A program made the translations under genes and the position numbers. From positions 1-26,805 of the forward strand of contig CAZKAQ010000042.1 in NCBI GenBank assembly GCA_964550655.1: a DNA stretch of 26,805 bases, in the 5' to 3' direction. The notes beneath the pieces were generated by a model, which saw only the letters and a program-made list of their open reading frames with translations, had not been told where the DNA came from and did no database searches. Numbering within the stretch: the stretch's first letter is position 1; every line of letters starts with the position of its first letter. Positions 14,691-23,194 of the stretch are shown here, in pieces. Source of the DNA: GCA-1730015 sp964550655. GTDB lineage: Bacteria > Pseudomonadota > Gammaproteobacteria > Granulosicoccales > Granulosicoccaceae.

Positions 14691-16199
14691 ATGGCTGATG
14701 TTGAAAATCTACTTATTGGTAAAGGTGAAAAACTTGTCACACTGCAACCAAAGTATGCGAATCGTCACGGACTCATAGCAGGCGCCACAGGAACAGGCAA
14801 AACCATCACCCTTCAGGTACTGGCAGAAGGTTTTTCCCGCATTGGCGTGCCGGTATTCATGGCAGACGTCAAGGGTGACTTATCCGGCATCAGTCAAAAA
14901 GGCACAGAACACCCGAAGGTCTCTGAACGGGTTGAAGAAATCGGTATAGATGACTTCGCATTCGATGATAACGCCTGTGTATTCTGGGATCTGTTCGGTG
15001 AGAAAGGCCATCCGGTCAGAGCCACCATCTCTGACATGGGACCTACCCTGCTGTCGCAGCTGCTTGGCCTGAACGATACACAAACCGGCATCATGACAGT
15101 TGCCTTCCGCTTTGCCGACGATGAAGGTTTGCTGCTACTCGACCTTAAAGATCTCACCACCACACTGAAATTCATTGGCGACAATGCCAAACAGTTTAAA
15201 TCTGAATACGGCAACATCAGTTCTGCGTCAGTCGGCGCCATTCAGCGGCGTTTACTGGAGCTTGAGGAAAGCGGTGCAGACGAGTTCTTTGGTGAACCGC
15301 AACTGGATCTCTGGGACCTGATGCGAGTTGACGCAAAAGGTCGTGGCAACATCAACATCCTTGCCGCCGATAAACTGATGATGAAGCCAAAACTCTATGC
15401 AACCTTCCTGCTGTGGTTGATATCAGAGCTGTTTGAAGATCTGCCGGAAGTCGGCGATCAGGATAAACCCAGGCTGGTGTTCTTCTTTGACGAAGCTCAT
15501 CTGTTGTTTGAAGACGCACCCAAAGCGCTGGTTGATAAAGTAGAGATGGTGGTCAGACTCATAAGATCAAAAGGCGTTGGCATCTATTTCATTACTCAAA
15601 GCCCGTTAGACATACCGGAAGATATTCTGGGTCAGTTAGGTAACCGCGTGCAACATGCATTGCGTGCTTTCACGCCTAAAGATAAAAAAGCGGTACGTGC
15701 CACAGCGCAGACCATGCGCGAGAATCCGGCCTTTGATTCCGAGACAGCAATCATGGAACTCGGTGTTGGAGAAGCACTGGTATCGACACTTGAAGCCGAT
15801 GGCATTCCATCGATTGTAGAACGCACCACAGTAAGACCACCTGTATCCCGTATTGGACCCGCAACAGAAGCGGAACGCAACAGCGTATTAAAAGCCAGCC
15901 CCTTTGCCGGACGCTATGATAAAGAAGTCGATCGTGAATCGGCATACGAAAAATTAAAATCGAGAGTAGAAAAGATTGAAGCACCACAGCTCAATCAATT
16001 TCCGACTGCAGCACAAAAAGCCGCAAAACAAGCGCCGTCAACTTCTGCAGCAACAGCACCAAAACCAAAAGGCAGACAACGTCAGACTGTTACAGAAGCA
16101 CTGACAAAAAGTGTTGTACGTTCGATTGGATCAAGCGTCGGCAGACAAATAGGCCGTGGCCTGCTTGGTGGTATTCTCGGCACTCGTCGTCGACGATAA
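14691..16199 (+). CDS. HerA-like helicase/ATPase, YjgR family (DUF853)
   Basis: 502-residue P-loop ATPase of the HerA/FtsK group, very similar along its length to E. coli YjgR (500 aa). Walker A GATGTGKT (31-38), preceded by the family motif ANRHGLIA; MADVKGDLSG; GEKGHPVRAT; GNISSASVGAIQRR; Walker B LVFFFDEAHLLF (262-273); RLIRSKGVGIYFITQSP; GNRVQHALRAFTPKD; and a basic C-terminus (LLGGILGTRRRR). Family members are annotated as helicases but their cellular role is not settled. It stands alone, without a NurA nuclease, so the archaeal end-resection pairing or a HerA-nuclease defence pair is not supported. uup follows after 42 bases on the same strand. Confidence 0.92.
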   Translation: MADVENLLIGKGEKLVTLQPKYANRHGLIAGATGTGKTITLQVLAEGFSRIGVPVFMADVKGDLSGISQKGTEHPKVSERVEEIGIDDFAFDDNACVFWDLFGEKGHPVRATISDMGPTLLSQLLGLNDTQTGIMTVAFRFADDEGLLLLDLKDLTTTLKFIGDNAKQFKSEYGNISSASVGAIQRRLLELEESGADEFFGEPQLDLWDLMRVDAKGRGNINILAADKLMMKPKLYATFLLWLISELFEDLPEVGDQDKPRLVFFFDEAHLLFEDAPKALVDKVEMVVRLIRSKGVGIYFITQSPLDIPEDILGQLGNRVQHALRAFTPKDKKAVRATAQTMRENPAFDSETAIMELGVGEALVSTLEADGIPSIVERTTVRPPVSRIGPATEAERNSVLKASPFAGRYDKEVDRESAYEKLKSRVEKIEAPQLNQFPTAAQKAAKQAPSTSAATAPKPKGRQRQTVTEALTKSVVRSIGSSVGRQIGRGLLGGILGTRRRR

Positions 16200-16241
16200 T
16201 CATGCACAAGCACTAAAACTAACCGTATAAAAAACTACCCC

Positions 16242-18107
16242 ATGGCACAGATACGACTGCGCAATATCGGTCTGGCCTTCGGGCCCGACAAGTTACTCGA
16301 CAACGCTGAACTCGTCATTGATTCCGGTGATCGCATCGCGATTCTTGGACGCAACGGACAAGGCAAATCCACACTACTTAAAGTCATTGATGGTGAGATA
16401 GAACCCGATGAGGGTGAGATTGTTCGCTCTGACGGTGTCAGAATCGCCAGACTGCAACAGGAAGTCCCGTCCGGTGAAGATCATCGCACCGTGTTTGAGG
16501 TAGCAGCATCCGGCATCGCAGAACGCGCCGCAGAAGCATTGCAACAACTTGAAACCGACGGTTACACCGAGATTGAACTCGAAGGCACTGACATATGGCG
16601 CGCCACCTCCGATGTAAAAAGTATTATCTCACGCTTACAACTTGACCCCGCAAGCAAAGTCTCCGCATTATCCGGCGGGCAGAAAAGAAGAGTGATGCTC
16701 GCTCGTGCATTAGCGGCACAACCGAACATACTCCTAATGGACGAACCAACCAATCATCTGGACATAGATTCAGTAATCTGGCTCGAAGAGTTTTTAAGCA
16801 AGATCACCACAACACTGATATTTGTTACACACGACAGAACGCTTATTAGGAATATCGCCAGCAGAATAGTCGACATTGATCGCGGTGTAGTCACCAACTG
16901 GAACCACCCCTACGATAAATTTCTGCAGTTAAGAGCAGAAGCACTGGCCGCTGCAGAAACTGCAGACAAACTGTTTGACAAAAAACTCAAGCAGGAAGAA
17001 ACCTGGATCAGACAAGGCATCAAAGCCAGACGTACAAGAAACGAAGGCAGAGTCAGAGCATTAAAAAAACTGCGTGAGGAACGCTCACAACGCCGTGCCC
17101 AAATTGGCAAAGCCGATCTCAATATTCAAACGGATAACAAGTCCGGCAAGCTGGTTTTCAAACTGGAAAAAATCAGTCACAGCCTAAGTGGCAAACAACT
17201 GATTAAAGATTTTTCCACCACCATCATGCGCGATCACAAGATCGCTATTATCGGCCCCAATGGCAGTGGCAAAACTACCTTACTGAAAATAATTCTTGGT
17301 GAATTAACGCCGGATGAAGGGTCAGCCACACCCGGCACCAATCTGCAGGTTGCCTACTTTGATCAGCTTCGCAATCAGCTCGATGAAAGCAAGTCTGCCG
17401 CAGAGAATGTTAGTGAGGGCGCGGACTTTATTGAAATCAACGGAGAACGCAAACACATTATGGGTTATATGCAGGATTTTCTGTTCGACCCTGAACGTGC
17501 ACGCGCACCGATCACCAAGCTGTCCGGTGGTGAACGCAACCGGCTGTTGCTGGCAAAACTATTTACCCGACCCGCCAATGTACTGGTACTCGACGAACCC
17601 ACCAACGATCTTGATGTAGAGACACTGGAACTACTTGAATACACCATACTGTCGTTTAAAGGCACAGTGCTCATGGTCAGCCACGACCGCGAGTTTATAG
17701 ATAACATAGCCACCAGTACCATCGTACTCGAAGGCAATGGCCGGCTCGCGGAGTATGTTGGCGGCTATACCGACTACCTTAAATTCGCAGGACCTAAAGC
17801 TTCCGATAACTCAAACAAAACTCGTGACAAAAGAGGTACAACACCTCAGCAGAATGAACCAACGGCTGCAAAGAAAACCGCCAAGCTGAGCTACAAACTG
17901 CAAAGAGAACTTGATCAGTTACCTGCCACCATAGAGCAGCTCGAAGAAAATAAAACTGCACTCGAGGAACAGCTGGCAGACCCTGCAGTCTTTAAAGATG
18001 CCAACAAGCTTTCGGAGGTTCAAACGCAATATAACGAGGCGCAATCGTCGCTTGAGCTGGCCTACAACCGTTGGCAGGAGCTCGAAGAAATGGCCAACCC
18101 TCAGTAG
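16242..18107 (+). CDS. uup: ABC-F ATPase Uup
   Basis: 621 residues, two ABC ATPase domains in tandem and no membrane segments, i.e. ABC-F type acting on ribosomes or DNA rather than in transport. Domain 1: Walker A GRNGQGKST (36-44), signature LSGGQKRR, Walker B LLMDEPTNHLDI. Domain 2: Walker A GPNGSGKTT (338-346), signature LSGGERNR, Walker B LVLDEPTNDLDV. A basic, helical linker between them (RQGIKARRTRNEGRVRAL) is typical of Uup, and the last ~75 residues form a coiled coil (LQRELDQLPATIEQLEENK ... QELEEM), the Uup C-terminal DNA-binding domain. In E. coli Uup affects precise excision of transposons and ribosome function. Start ATG 16242. Confidence 0.94.
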   Translation: MAQIRLRNIGLAFGPDKLLDNAELVIDSGDRIAILGRNGQGKSTLLKVIDGEIEPDEGEIVRSDGVRIARLQQEVPSGEDHRTVFEVAASGIAERAAEALQQLETDGYTEIELEGTDIWRATSDVKSIISRLQLDPASKVSALSGGQKRRVMLARALAAQPNILLMDEPTNHLDIDSVIWLEEFLSKITTTLIFVTHDRTLIRNIASRIVDIDRGVVTNWNHPYDKFLQLRAEALAAAETADKLFDKKLKQEETWIRQGIKARRTRNEGRVRALKKLREERSQRRAQIGKADLNIQTDNKSGKLVFKLEKISHSLSGKQLIKDFSTTIMRDHKIAIIGPNGSGKTTLLKIILGELTPDEGSATPGTNLQVAYFDQLRNQLDESKSAAENVSEGADFIEINGERKHIMGYMQDFLFDPERARAPITKLSGGERNRLLLAKLFTRPANVLVLDEPTNDLDVETLELLEYTILSFKGTVLMVSHDREFIDNIATSTIVLEGNGRLAEYVGGYTDYLKFAGPKASDNSNKTRDKRGTTPQQNEPTAAKKTAKLSYKLQRELDQLPATIEQLEENKTALEEQLADPAVFKDANKLSEVQTQYNEAQSSLELAYNRWQELEEMANPQ

Positions 18108-18145
18108 CAACACCACTACGCCATCCGCCAGTTCACAGATATCCA

Positions 18146-18167
18146 CCTGGCTCGAAAGCCGGGTTTT
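18146..18167 (+). terminator. Likely rho-independent terminator after uup
   Basis: CCTGGCT (18146-18152) pairs with AGCCGGG (18157-18163), including one G-U pair, around loop CGAA, and is followed by TTTT (18164-18167). The U-tract is short, so termination may be partial. It lies 39 bases after the uup stop. Confidence 0.5.
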
Positions 18168-18254
18168 AAGACTTCACTTGTTGAGTCCGTGACCAGATCC
18201 AGGTCACCGGCAAGGGTTGCAAGGTGTCGAATACCGCAGTTTTTGAGAATTCAG

Positions 18255-18283
18255 TTGACTTCCTACCAATAGGTAGGCACGAT
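18255..18283 (+). promoter_or_regulatory. tetR promoter with operator in the spacer
   Basis: TTGACT (18255-18260) and CACGAT (18278-18283) are 17 bases apart; the -10 box is poor. The spacer contains CCTACC-AATA-GGTAGG (18262-18277), an inverted repeat with perfect 6-base arms. The arrangement fits autorepression by the TetR protein encoded just downstream. A start site about seven bases after the -10 box would fall near the ATG at 18290. Confidence 0.55.
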
Positions 18284-18289
18284 TGCCGC

Positions 18290-18856
18290 ATGAACAGTTT
18301 ATCGACAAGAGATCGCATTTTGGACAGTGCCCAGGCGCTGGCTCAGACTCGCGGTTTTAACGCATTCAGCTATGCGGATATTGCCGGCGAACTGGGCATC
18401 CGGAAAGCCAGCATCCACCACCACTTCCCATCGAAGTTTGATTTGGAAGCAGAATTATTGAGTCGTTACAGATTAAGTTTTGACTCAGAGCTGAACTCTA
18501 TCCAATCCGGCGCGGTTGGCAGCATGGAACAGCTGCAACGCTACACGCAGCTGTATTTAAGTACTTTGAAAAACAATCGAATATGTCTGGGCGGAATGAT
18601 GGCCTCTGATGTCGGGGCACTGCCTGATGAACTCGCCCCGGCGCTGAATTCTTTCTTCGAAGAACAAGTCGAATGGTTAGCCGAAGTGCTCCGTAATGGT
18701 AAAAGTGAGGGGGAGATAAATTTCTCTGGATCAGCCGAATCGCAGGCACAGTTATTACTTGCCGCACTTCAGGGCGGACTCTTAATGGCGAATGCCATGG
18801 GGGACGAATCAGTGTTTACGCAGATGAGAAACACACTTCTGACACAGCTTAAGTAG
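18290..18856 (+). CDS. TetR-family transcriptional regulator
   Basis: 188 residues. N-terminal TetR helix-turn-helix: RDRILDSAQALAQTRGFNAFSYADIAGELGIRKASIHHHFPSKFDLEAELL (about 7-57). The C-terminal ligand domain has a conserved-looking CLGGMMASDVGALPDELAPAL segment and LAALQGGLLMAN, a pattern I associate with the NemR-like / TetR_C_33 type. The Cys in NRICLGG could be a redox or electrophile sensor as in NemR, but that is inference. The frame opens earlier at GTG 18224, but those residues precede the domain and the operator would then be coding. No ribosome site precedes the ATG. It probably represses itself and the MBL-fold gene through the two palindromes. Confidence 0.85.
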   Translation: MNSLSTRDRILDSAQALAQTRGFNAFSYADIAGELGIRKASIHHHFPSKFDLEAELLSRYRLSFDSELNSIQSGAVGSMEQLQRYTQLYLSTLKNNRICLGGMMASDVGALPDELAPALNSFFEEQVEWLAEVLRNGKSEGEINFSGSAESQAQLLLAALQGGLLMANAMGDESVFTQMRNTLLTQLK

Positions 18857-18902
18857 GAGCTCGCTACGCAGACTTCTGCCGCACAAGCTCCTGGCGTTTT
18901 TT
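18855..18902 (+). terminator. Probable terminator after tetR with nested stem
   Basis: AGGAGCT (18855-18861, overlapping the stop codon) pairs with AGCTCCT (18886-18892). The loop contains a nested hairpin GCAGA-CT-TCTGC. A run of six T (18897-18902) follows after GGCG. The long interrupted stem makes it atypical but plausible. Confidence 0.45.
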
Positions 18903-18913
18903 CGCCCTCTTAA

Positions 18914-18933
18914 ACTACCTACTAGTAGGTAGT
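18914..18933. promoter_or_regulatory. Perfect 20-base palindrome, probable TetR operator for the MBL-fold gene
   Basis: ACTACCTACTAGTAGGTAGT is its own reverse complement over all 20 bases. It lies 39 bases before the MBL-fold ATG and shares CTACC/GGTAG and CCTAC/GTAGG half-sites with the operator in front of tetR, though the spacing between half-sites differs by four bases. Weak -35 (TTAAAC) and -10 (TAAACC)-like boxes flank it 17 bases apart, the same layout as at tetR. Confidence 0.65.
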
Positions 18934-18972
18934 AAACCGAGGTTGGTTTTTAAATCCACATGATCAGGAAAA

Positions 18973-19917
18973 ATGATGAAGCATAAAAATATGAACCGCA
19001 GAACCTTTGTTACCAATTCGGTAGCCGGATCTCTGATACTCGGTGCACCGGCAATTGTCAGTGCCGGGTCACTCAAAGGTGGTCCACTCAACCAGGGTAA
19101 GGCACCTATGGTACACGGATCCATGGCGGTGACTGAATTCAAAAACTCGAAAATTCATAGCTATATAAGCCCCAACCTGACCGGTTGTGTGACCACCCAT
19201 ATTATTGAAACACCGGAGCGACTCGTTATTGTCGACGCTCAGCGCTCTGTCATTTACGGTCAGGAAATTCGGGAGTACGCAGAAAAGCTCGCTAAGCCGA
19301 TTGATCGGATGATTATCTCGCACCTGCATCCGGACCACTGGTTTGGTGCTTATCAGTTTCGCGATGTACCCATCTACTCACTCAAAAGCACTCAGGCAGA
19401 AATCGACGAGCTGGGGGAATTTTTTATTGATATCAGTAAACCTTCTCTGGGTGAACACGTACCTTCCGAAAAGGTCGTGCCTGATGCGATCATTGCCGAT
19501 GGATCCAGTGAAACTATTGATGGAGTAACTCTCGAATTTTCACACGTTACCGATGCTGAATCTGACAACATGCTGACCATTAACTTACCAGAAGAGAAAG
19601 TATTGATCGCTCAGGATCTGCTCTATAACAATTGCCACCTCTTCTGTGGTCACGGTAACTTCCAGGGCTGGGCTAAAAGCCTCAAAGAGATGAGAAACGA
19701 CACTTCTTATGATCTTGTGATGCCCGGACACGGAAGTAATACGGGTTCCAGACAGGCAATTGACGATGCATTGGTATACCTGGAATTTGTTGAACAAACC
19801 TATTCTAAAGTCACCACCGGGGATGAGTTAAAAGCCGCAATCATCGATAGATACCCGTCCTACCTGGCATCATCATTGGTTGATATTCAGAATCTGTTTT
19901 TATTCCCGAAAAAGTAA
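18973..19917 (+). CDS. Tat-exported metallo-beta-lactamase-fold hydrolase
   Basis: 314 residues. Twin-arginine signal NRRTFVTNSVAGSLILGAPAIVSAG (8-32) predicts folded export to the periplasm. The MBL fold follows: metal motif SHLHPDHWFG with His117, His119, Asp121, His122; a likely ligand His191 in FSHVTDAESDNM (where many members have GHT); bridging Asp215 in LIAQDLLY; and His253 in MPGHGSNTG. Two zinc ions are likely. The substrate is not deducible; relatives include glyoxalase II-like, quinoprotein-relay and lactonase-type enzymes. AGGA precedes two adjacent ATGs (18973, 18976). It lies behind the perfect palindrome, divided from tetR by a terminator, and is followed 28 bases later by the L31-like gene, likely co-transcribed. 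Confidence 0.82.
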   Translation: MMKHKNMNRRTFVTNSVAGSLILGAPAIVSAGSLKGGPLNQGKAPMVHGSMAVTEFKNSKIHSYISPNLTGCVTTHIIETPERLVIVDAQRSVIYGQEIREYAEKLAKPIDRMIISHLHPDHWFGAYQFRDVPIYSLKSTQAEIDELGEFFIDISKPSLGEHVPSEKVVPDAIIADGSSETIDGVTLEFSHVTDAESDNMLTINLPEEKVLIAQDLLYNNCHLFCGHGNFQGWAKSLKEMRNDTSYDLVMPGHGSNTGSRQAIDDALVYLEFVEQTYSKVTTGDELKAAIIDRYPSYLASSLVDIQNLFLFPKK

Positions 19918-19945
19918 ATCGCCTTAACAGGCAAAAGGATTGACT

Positions 19946-20152
19946 ATGAAAAAGCAAACGCATCCTGTCAGCAAATCTACCCAATACACGTGTGGTAATT
20001 GTGGCTCACAAATAACCGTGGCCTCAACAGTACAGGCTAACGCAACACTTGATGTTTGTTCTAATTGTCACCCTGCCTATACAGGTAAAGAGCCGGAAAA
20101 AGCATCAGGAAACAATATTGACGCTTTTAACGCTCGCTATAAAAAGACGTAG
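19946..20152 (+). CDS. Ribosomal protein L31-like zinc-ribbon protein
   Basis: 68 residues from ATG 19946 with a strong ribosome site AAAGGA six bases upstream. Similar to bacterial L31 of the Cys-containing type: N-terminal MKKQTHP, a CxxC pair (Cys16, Cys19), TVASTVQ, LDVCSNCHPAYTGKE with Cys38 and Cys41, and FNARYKK at the end. E. coli L31 has CxC in the first pair and a GRVDRFNKRF end; here the first pair is CGNC and the GRV motif is replaced by NNIDAF. It could be the genome's only rpmE or a divergent paralogue; its place behind a TetR-controlled exported hydrolase suggests the latter. A hairpin follows its stop. Confidence 0.8.
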   Translation: MKKQTHPVSKSTQYTCGNCGSQITVASTVQANATLDVCSNCHPAYTGKEPEKASGNNIDAFNARYKKT

Positions 20153-20159
20153 TTACAGT

Positions 20160-20185
20160 GGGCAGGTCGTGTGACCTGCCCCTTT
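20160..20185 (+). terminator. Probable terminator after the L31-like gene
   Basis: GGGCAGGTC (20160-20168) and GACCTGCCC (20173-20181) form a perfect 9-bp stem with loop GTGT, followed by CTTTAG. The stem is strong but the U-tract is short. It separates this unit from the convergent carboxypeptidase gene. Confidence 0.6.
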
Positions 20186-20215
20186 AGTCATACCGTGTAA
20201 AATCAGGTATAGATG

Positions 20216-21703
20216 TCAGTATTCCGCACGCAAATACCTGGCCTGCAGATGCTCAATAAGCGACTCAGCCCGGGTAGCAGAACCAGTGGCGTGGCGCATC
20301 AATTCCTGCGACTCCAGCTGACAACCTTTCGACCAGATGTTTTCCAGTAGCCAGTCTCTGACAAACTGTACATCACCACGTTTAAATTGTTCCTGCCAAT
20401 CAGGATGTGCTGATTTAATTGTGGTAAATATTTGCGCGGCATTGATCGCCCCAATGGTATAGGACGGAAAGTAACCGAACGCACCATCAGTCCAGTGAAT
20501 ATCCTGCAGGCATCCGTTGGTATAATCGCCTTTGGTGTCTATACCTAGATAAGATTGCATCTTTTCATTCCACATATCCGGAATATCATCAGCTTCTATT
20601 TCACCGTTGATCAGCGCGCTTTCAATCTCATAACGCAGCATCACATGTAATGGATAGGTAACTTCATCTGCTTCAACTCTGATTTTTCCGGGTACAACAC
20701 GGGTCCCGAGTTTCCAGAGATCATTGGCATCCAGACTGGCAGCAGCTGGTAGGTGATGGTGAATTTTAGCCGTGAGGAACTGCATAAAAGATCTTGAAAA
20801 AAAGATCTGCTTTTCAAACAGCAGACTTTGACTTTCATGAATACACATATTGCGTGACTCGCCAACAGGTAAACCTCTCAATTCTTCAGGCAACTGGCTT
20901 TCGTAGCTCGCGTGACCCACCTCGTGTGCAGTGCCCGCCAGCGCCTCAAGAAAAGAATCAGTCTCATATCGGGTAGTGATACGTGAGTCACCTGCACTGC
21001 CGGTGCTGAATGGATGCATACTCTGATCAAGTCTGCCGGCCTCAAAATCAAAGCCAAGTGTGGTCAGCATTTCCTTGTTTAGACTGATCTGCTGTTCTAC
21101 GGGGTAGTCCGCTTTCTCTGAAATTTGCAGATCGCCCTGCTTATCCATCACTTGCTGTAGCAAATCCGGCAGCACCTGCCGCAGTTTTTTAAAAATTGAA
21201 TCGATCAGTGATTCTGAATCACCATGACAATGCAAAGCGAGCATGGCCTCATAGGGTGTAGTGGCAGCACTTGCCTGCTTTCTGCACCGTGCTTCCTGCC
21301 TTGATAACTCGACCACCGGCTTGAAGTTTTTTACAAACCCCTGCCAGTCATTAGCTGCTCTTTGAGTCCGCCAACCCATCTCACATTTTGAACCGACCAC
21401 AATTTGTTCCTTTACCAGCTCGGCAGGCAGGCAGTTGGCATTGCGCCAGGCTCGCTTCATTTCTCGAATACTTAATTTGTTATCTTCACTATCCTCAAGC
21501 TCCGCCAACCAGTCCGAAACCTCCGGCGCTGTCAGTTTCGCGTGACTGATCCCTGCCAGCTCGGCAATTGAACCGGATCGAGCCTCACTGCCTTTGGGAG
21601 GCATCACGACCATTTGATCCCAGTTCAAATAGGTAATCGCGTGTTGTAATCGATCGATCTCGCGAAATCGTGCGCATAAATTTTCGAAGGCTGAGTTTGT
21701 CAT
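20216..21703 (-). CDS. Carboxypeptidase, M32 (Taq) family
   Basis: Zinc carboxypeptidase removing C-terminal residues from peptides, normally cytosolic. 495 residues from ATG 21703 (GGA about nine bases upstream); the frame opens 15 codons earlier, but this start matches the family. Motifs: LNWDQMVVMPPKGSEAR near the N-terminus (26-42), HPFSTG and the DSRITTRY substrate segment, zinc site HEVGH (260-264) with third ligand in IHESQSL (Glu290), and the helical C-terminal part (GYFPSYTIGAINAAQIF, then WLLENIWSKG). No signal peptide. It is convergent with the L31-like gene and divergent from cinA. Confidence 0.93.
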   Translation of the reverse strand: MTNSAFENLCARFREIDRLQHAITYLNWDQMVVMPPKGSEARSGSIAELAGISHAKLTAPEVSDWLAELEDSEDNKLSIREMKRAWRNANCLPAELVKEQIVVGSKCEMGWRTQRAANDWQGFVKNFKPVVELSRQEARCRKQASAATTPYEAMLALHCHGDSESLIDSIFKKLRQVLPDLLQQVMDKQGDLQISEKADYPVEQQISLNKEMLTTLGFDFEAGRLDQSMHPFSTGSAGDSRITTRYETDSFLEALAGTAHEVGHASYESQLPEELRGLPVGESRNMCIHESQSLLFEKQIFFSRSFMQFLTAKIHHHLPAAASLDANDLWKLGTRVVPGKIRVEADEVTYPLHVMLRYEIESALINGEIEADDIPDMWNEKMQSYLGIDTKGDYTNGCLQDIHWTDGAFGYFPSYTIGAINAAQIFTTIKSAHPDWQEQFKRGDVQFVRDWLLENIWSKGCQLESQELMRHATGSATRAESLIEHLQARYLRAEY

Positions 21704-21870
21704 ATAAAGATCCGTTATGGATACGCGATTATTCATGCTCACAAACACGATAAAAACTGTCGCAGCAGCATTTTATAATCACACTAAATTCACCTGTTGT
21801 GCACTACTATACAACTTTTGCCCCAGTAGCCAGCTCGACCAGCCGTCTCCCCGTAATCCCCTGTAATCCT

Positions 21871-23139
21871 ATGAAGATAGAAATCTTATGCACCGGCGAT
21901 GAAATACTCACCGGGAAAACCACTAATACCAACTACAGTTTCATTGCACAAAGATTGACCGAAAACAGCCTCGAAGTCGTTCATGGTACCAGCATAGGGG
22001 ATGATAAAGACGCACTCAAACAAGCGTTCTTACAGGCAGCCGGGCGTGCTGATGCAGTCATCGTCAATGGCGGACTGGGGCCGACGGTTGACGACCTCTC
22101 ACAGGAAGTCGCCGCAGCCACCGCAGATGTTGAGCTGGTTTGCAACACCGAGTGGCTCGATAAGCTCAAAGGCTACTTTGAAATCCGCGGCAGAAAAATG
22201 CCGGAAAACAATACCAGGCAGGCTATGCTGCCGGCAGGCTCTGAACTGCTGGACAACCCAATCGGTACAGCATGCGGATTCGCCCTGGACATAAATGGCA
22301 CTCGCTTCTTTTTCACACCCGGTGTGCCACGCGAAATGAAGCGAATGATCACAGAACAGGTTCTACCCAGGCTGCTTTCAATGAGCGGTATCAAAACCGT
22401 ATCAAGGCTCAAGCGATTCCATACTTTCGGTATCGGTGAGTCGCGTGCAGATCAACTGTTGACCAATATCATCCCATCGGAAAGCGAACGTGCAATCAAG
22501 CTCGGTTTCCAGACTCACTACCCACAACTTGAAACAAAGCTGATGATCCAGGCGGACAGTGAAGCACAGATAGATCACATGCTCGAACCCGTGGTGGCTG
22601 AGCTACGTACAAGACTCGGTAACGCTATTCTTTGCGAAGATGATCAAACAGTGGAAACAGTCATACTCGACTCACTACAGAACACCAAAAGCACGCTGTC
22701 CTGCATGGAGATGGCCACAGGAGGCGTTATAGCAAGCCGCTTAATGACAGCACTCAAAGGCAGAAAATTATTACATCAGTGTCTGACAAGCCCGACCCTC
22801 GATCAACTGTGCCGTGCCGTGAACTCTACAACTGATTCGTCTGCGCGCAGCGCGGAACTTGCAGTCATACTGGCAGAAATGCAAACAAGATCCACCGGTT
22901 CCAGCCACTCGCTCGTGGTTTTAACGGATGAGGTCAGAACTCTTGAAAAAGCTGAGCTTATAATCAGCATTGGCATACACGGTCCAAACGGACCAAGCCA
23001 GCGCAGCGCCATACTACCGGGCAAAGCAACCTGGACCCGACTCGGTGCAACAGAACTGGCGCTGGATTGCCTGCGCAGATACCTTATCGGTTTACCTGCC
23101 AGTGAAAAAATTGACTTTGAAAAAGATCAAACGCAGTAA
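21871..23139 (+). CDS. cinA: CinA-like protein with degenerate C-terminal amidase domain
   Basis: 422 residues from ATG 21871 (frame opens at 21799). The N-terminal MoCF/CinA domain is intact: ILCTGDEILTGKTTNTN (5-21), VIVNGGLGPTVDD (63-75), MLPAGSELLDNPIGTACGF and FFFTPGVPREM; this half hydrolyses ADP-ribose-type compounds in studied CinA proteins. The C-terminal half should be the NMN deamidase (PncC) domain, but its motifs are eroded: the usual E-S-x-T-G-G is EMATGG (280-285), no GSS or tyrosine-rich motif follows, and the late T-G-x-x-G-P motif appears only as GIHGPNGPSQ. Deamidase activity is doubtful. Convergent with gor. Confidence 0.88.
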   Translation: MKIEILCTGDEILTGKTTNTNYSFIAQRLTENSLEVVHGTSIGDDKDALKQAFLQAAGRADAVIVNGGLGPTVDDLSQEVAAATADVELVCNTEWLDKLKGYFEIRGRKMPENNTRQAMLPAGSELLDNPIGTACGFALDINGTRFFFTPGVPREMKRMITEQVLPRLLSMSGIKTVSRLKRFHTFGIGESRADQLLTNIIPSESERAIKLGFQTHYPQLETKLMIQADSEAQIDHMLEPVVAELRTRLGNAILCEDDQTVETVILDSLQNTKSTLSCMEMATGGVIASRLMTALKGRKLLHQCLTSPTLDQLCRAVNSTTDSSARSAELAVILAEMQTRSTGSSHSLVVLTDEVRTLEKAELIISIGIHGPNGPSQRSAILPGKATWTRLGATELALDCLRRYLIGLPASEKIDFEKDQTQ

Positions 23140-23194
23140 AGTTATAATCTAACAGAGCCGACTTAAGTTTCAACGAAGCGCATCGAGTAAACAA

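Noticed and set aside
14691..16199. HerA-like ATPase as part of an anti-phage HerA-nuclease system
   Set aside because: It is a full-length match to the chromosomal YjgR family and no nuclease, SIR2 or NurA gene is adjacent.
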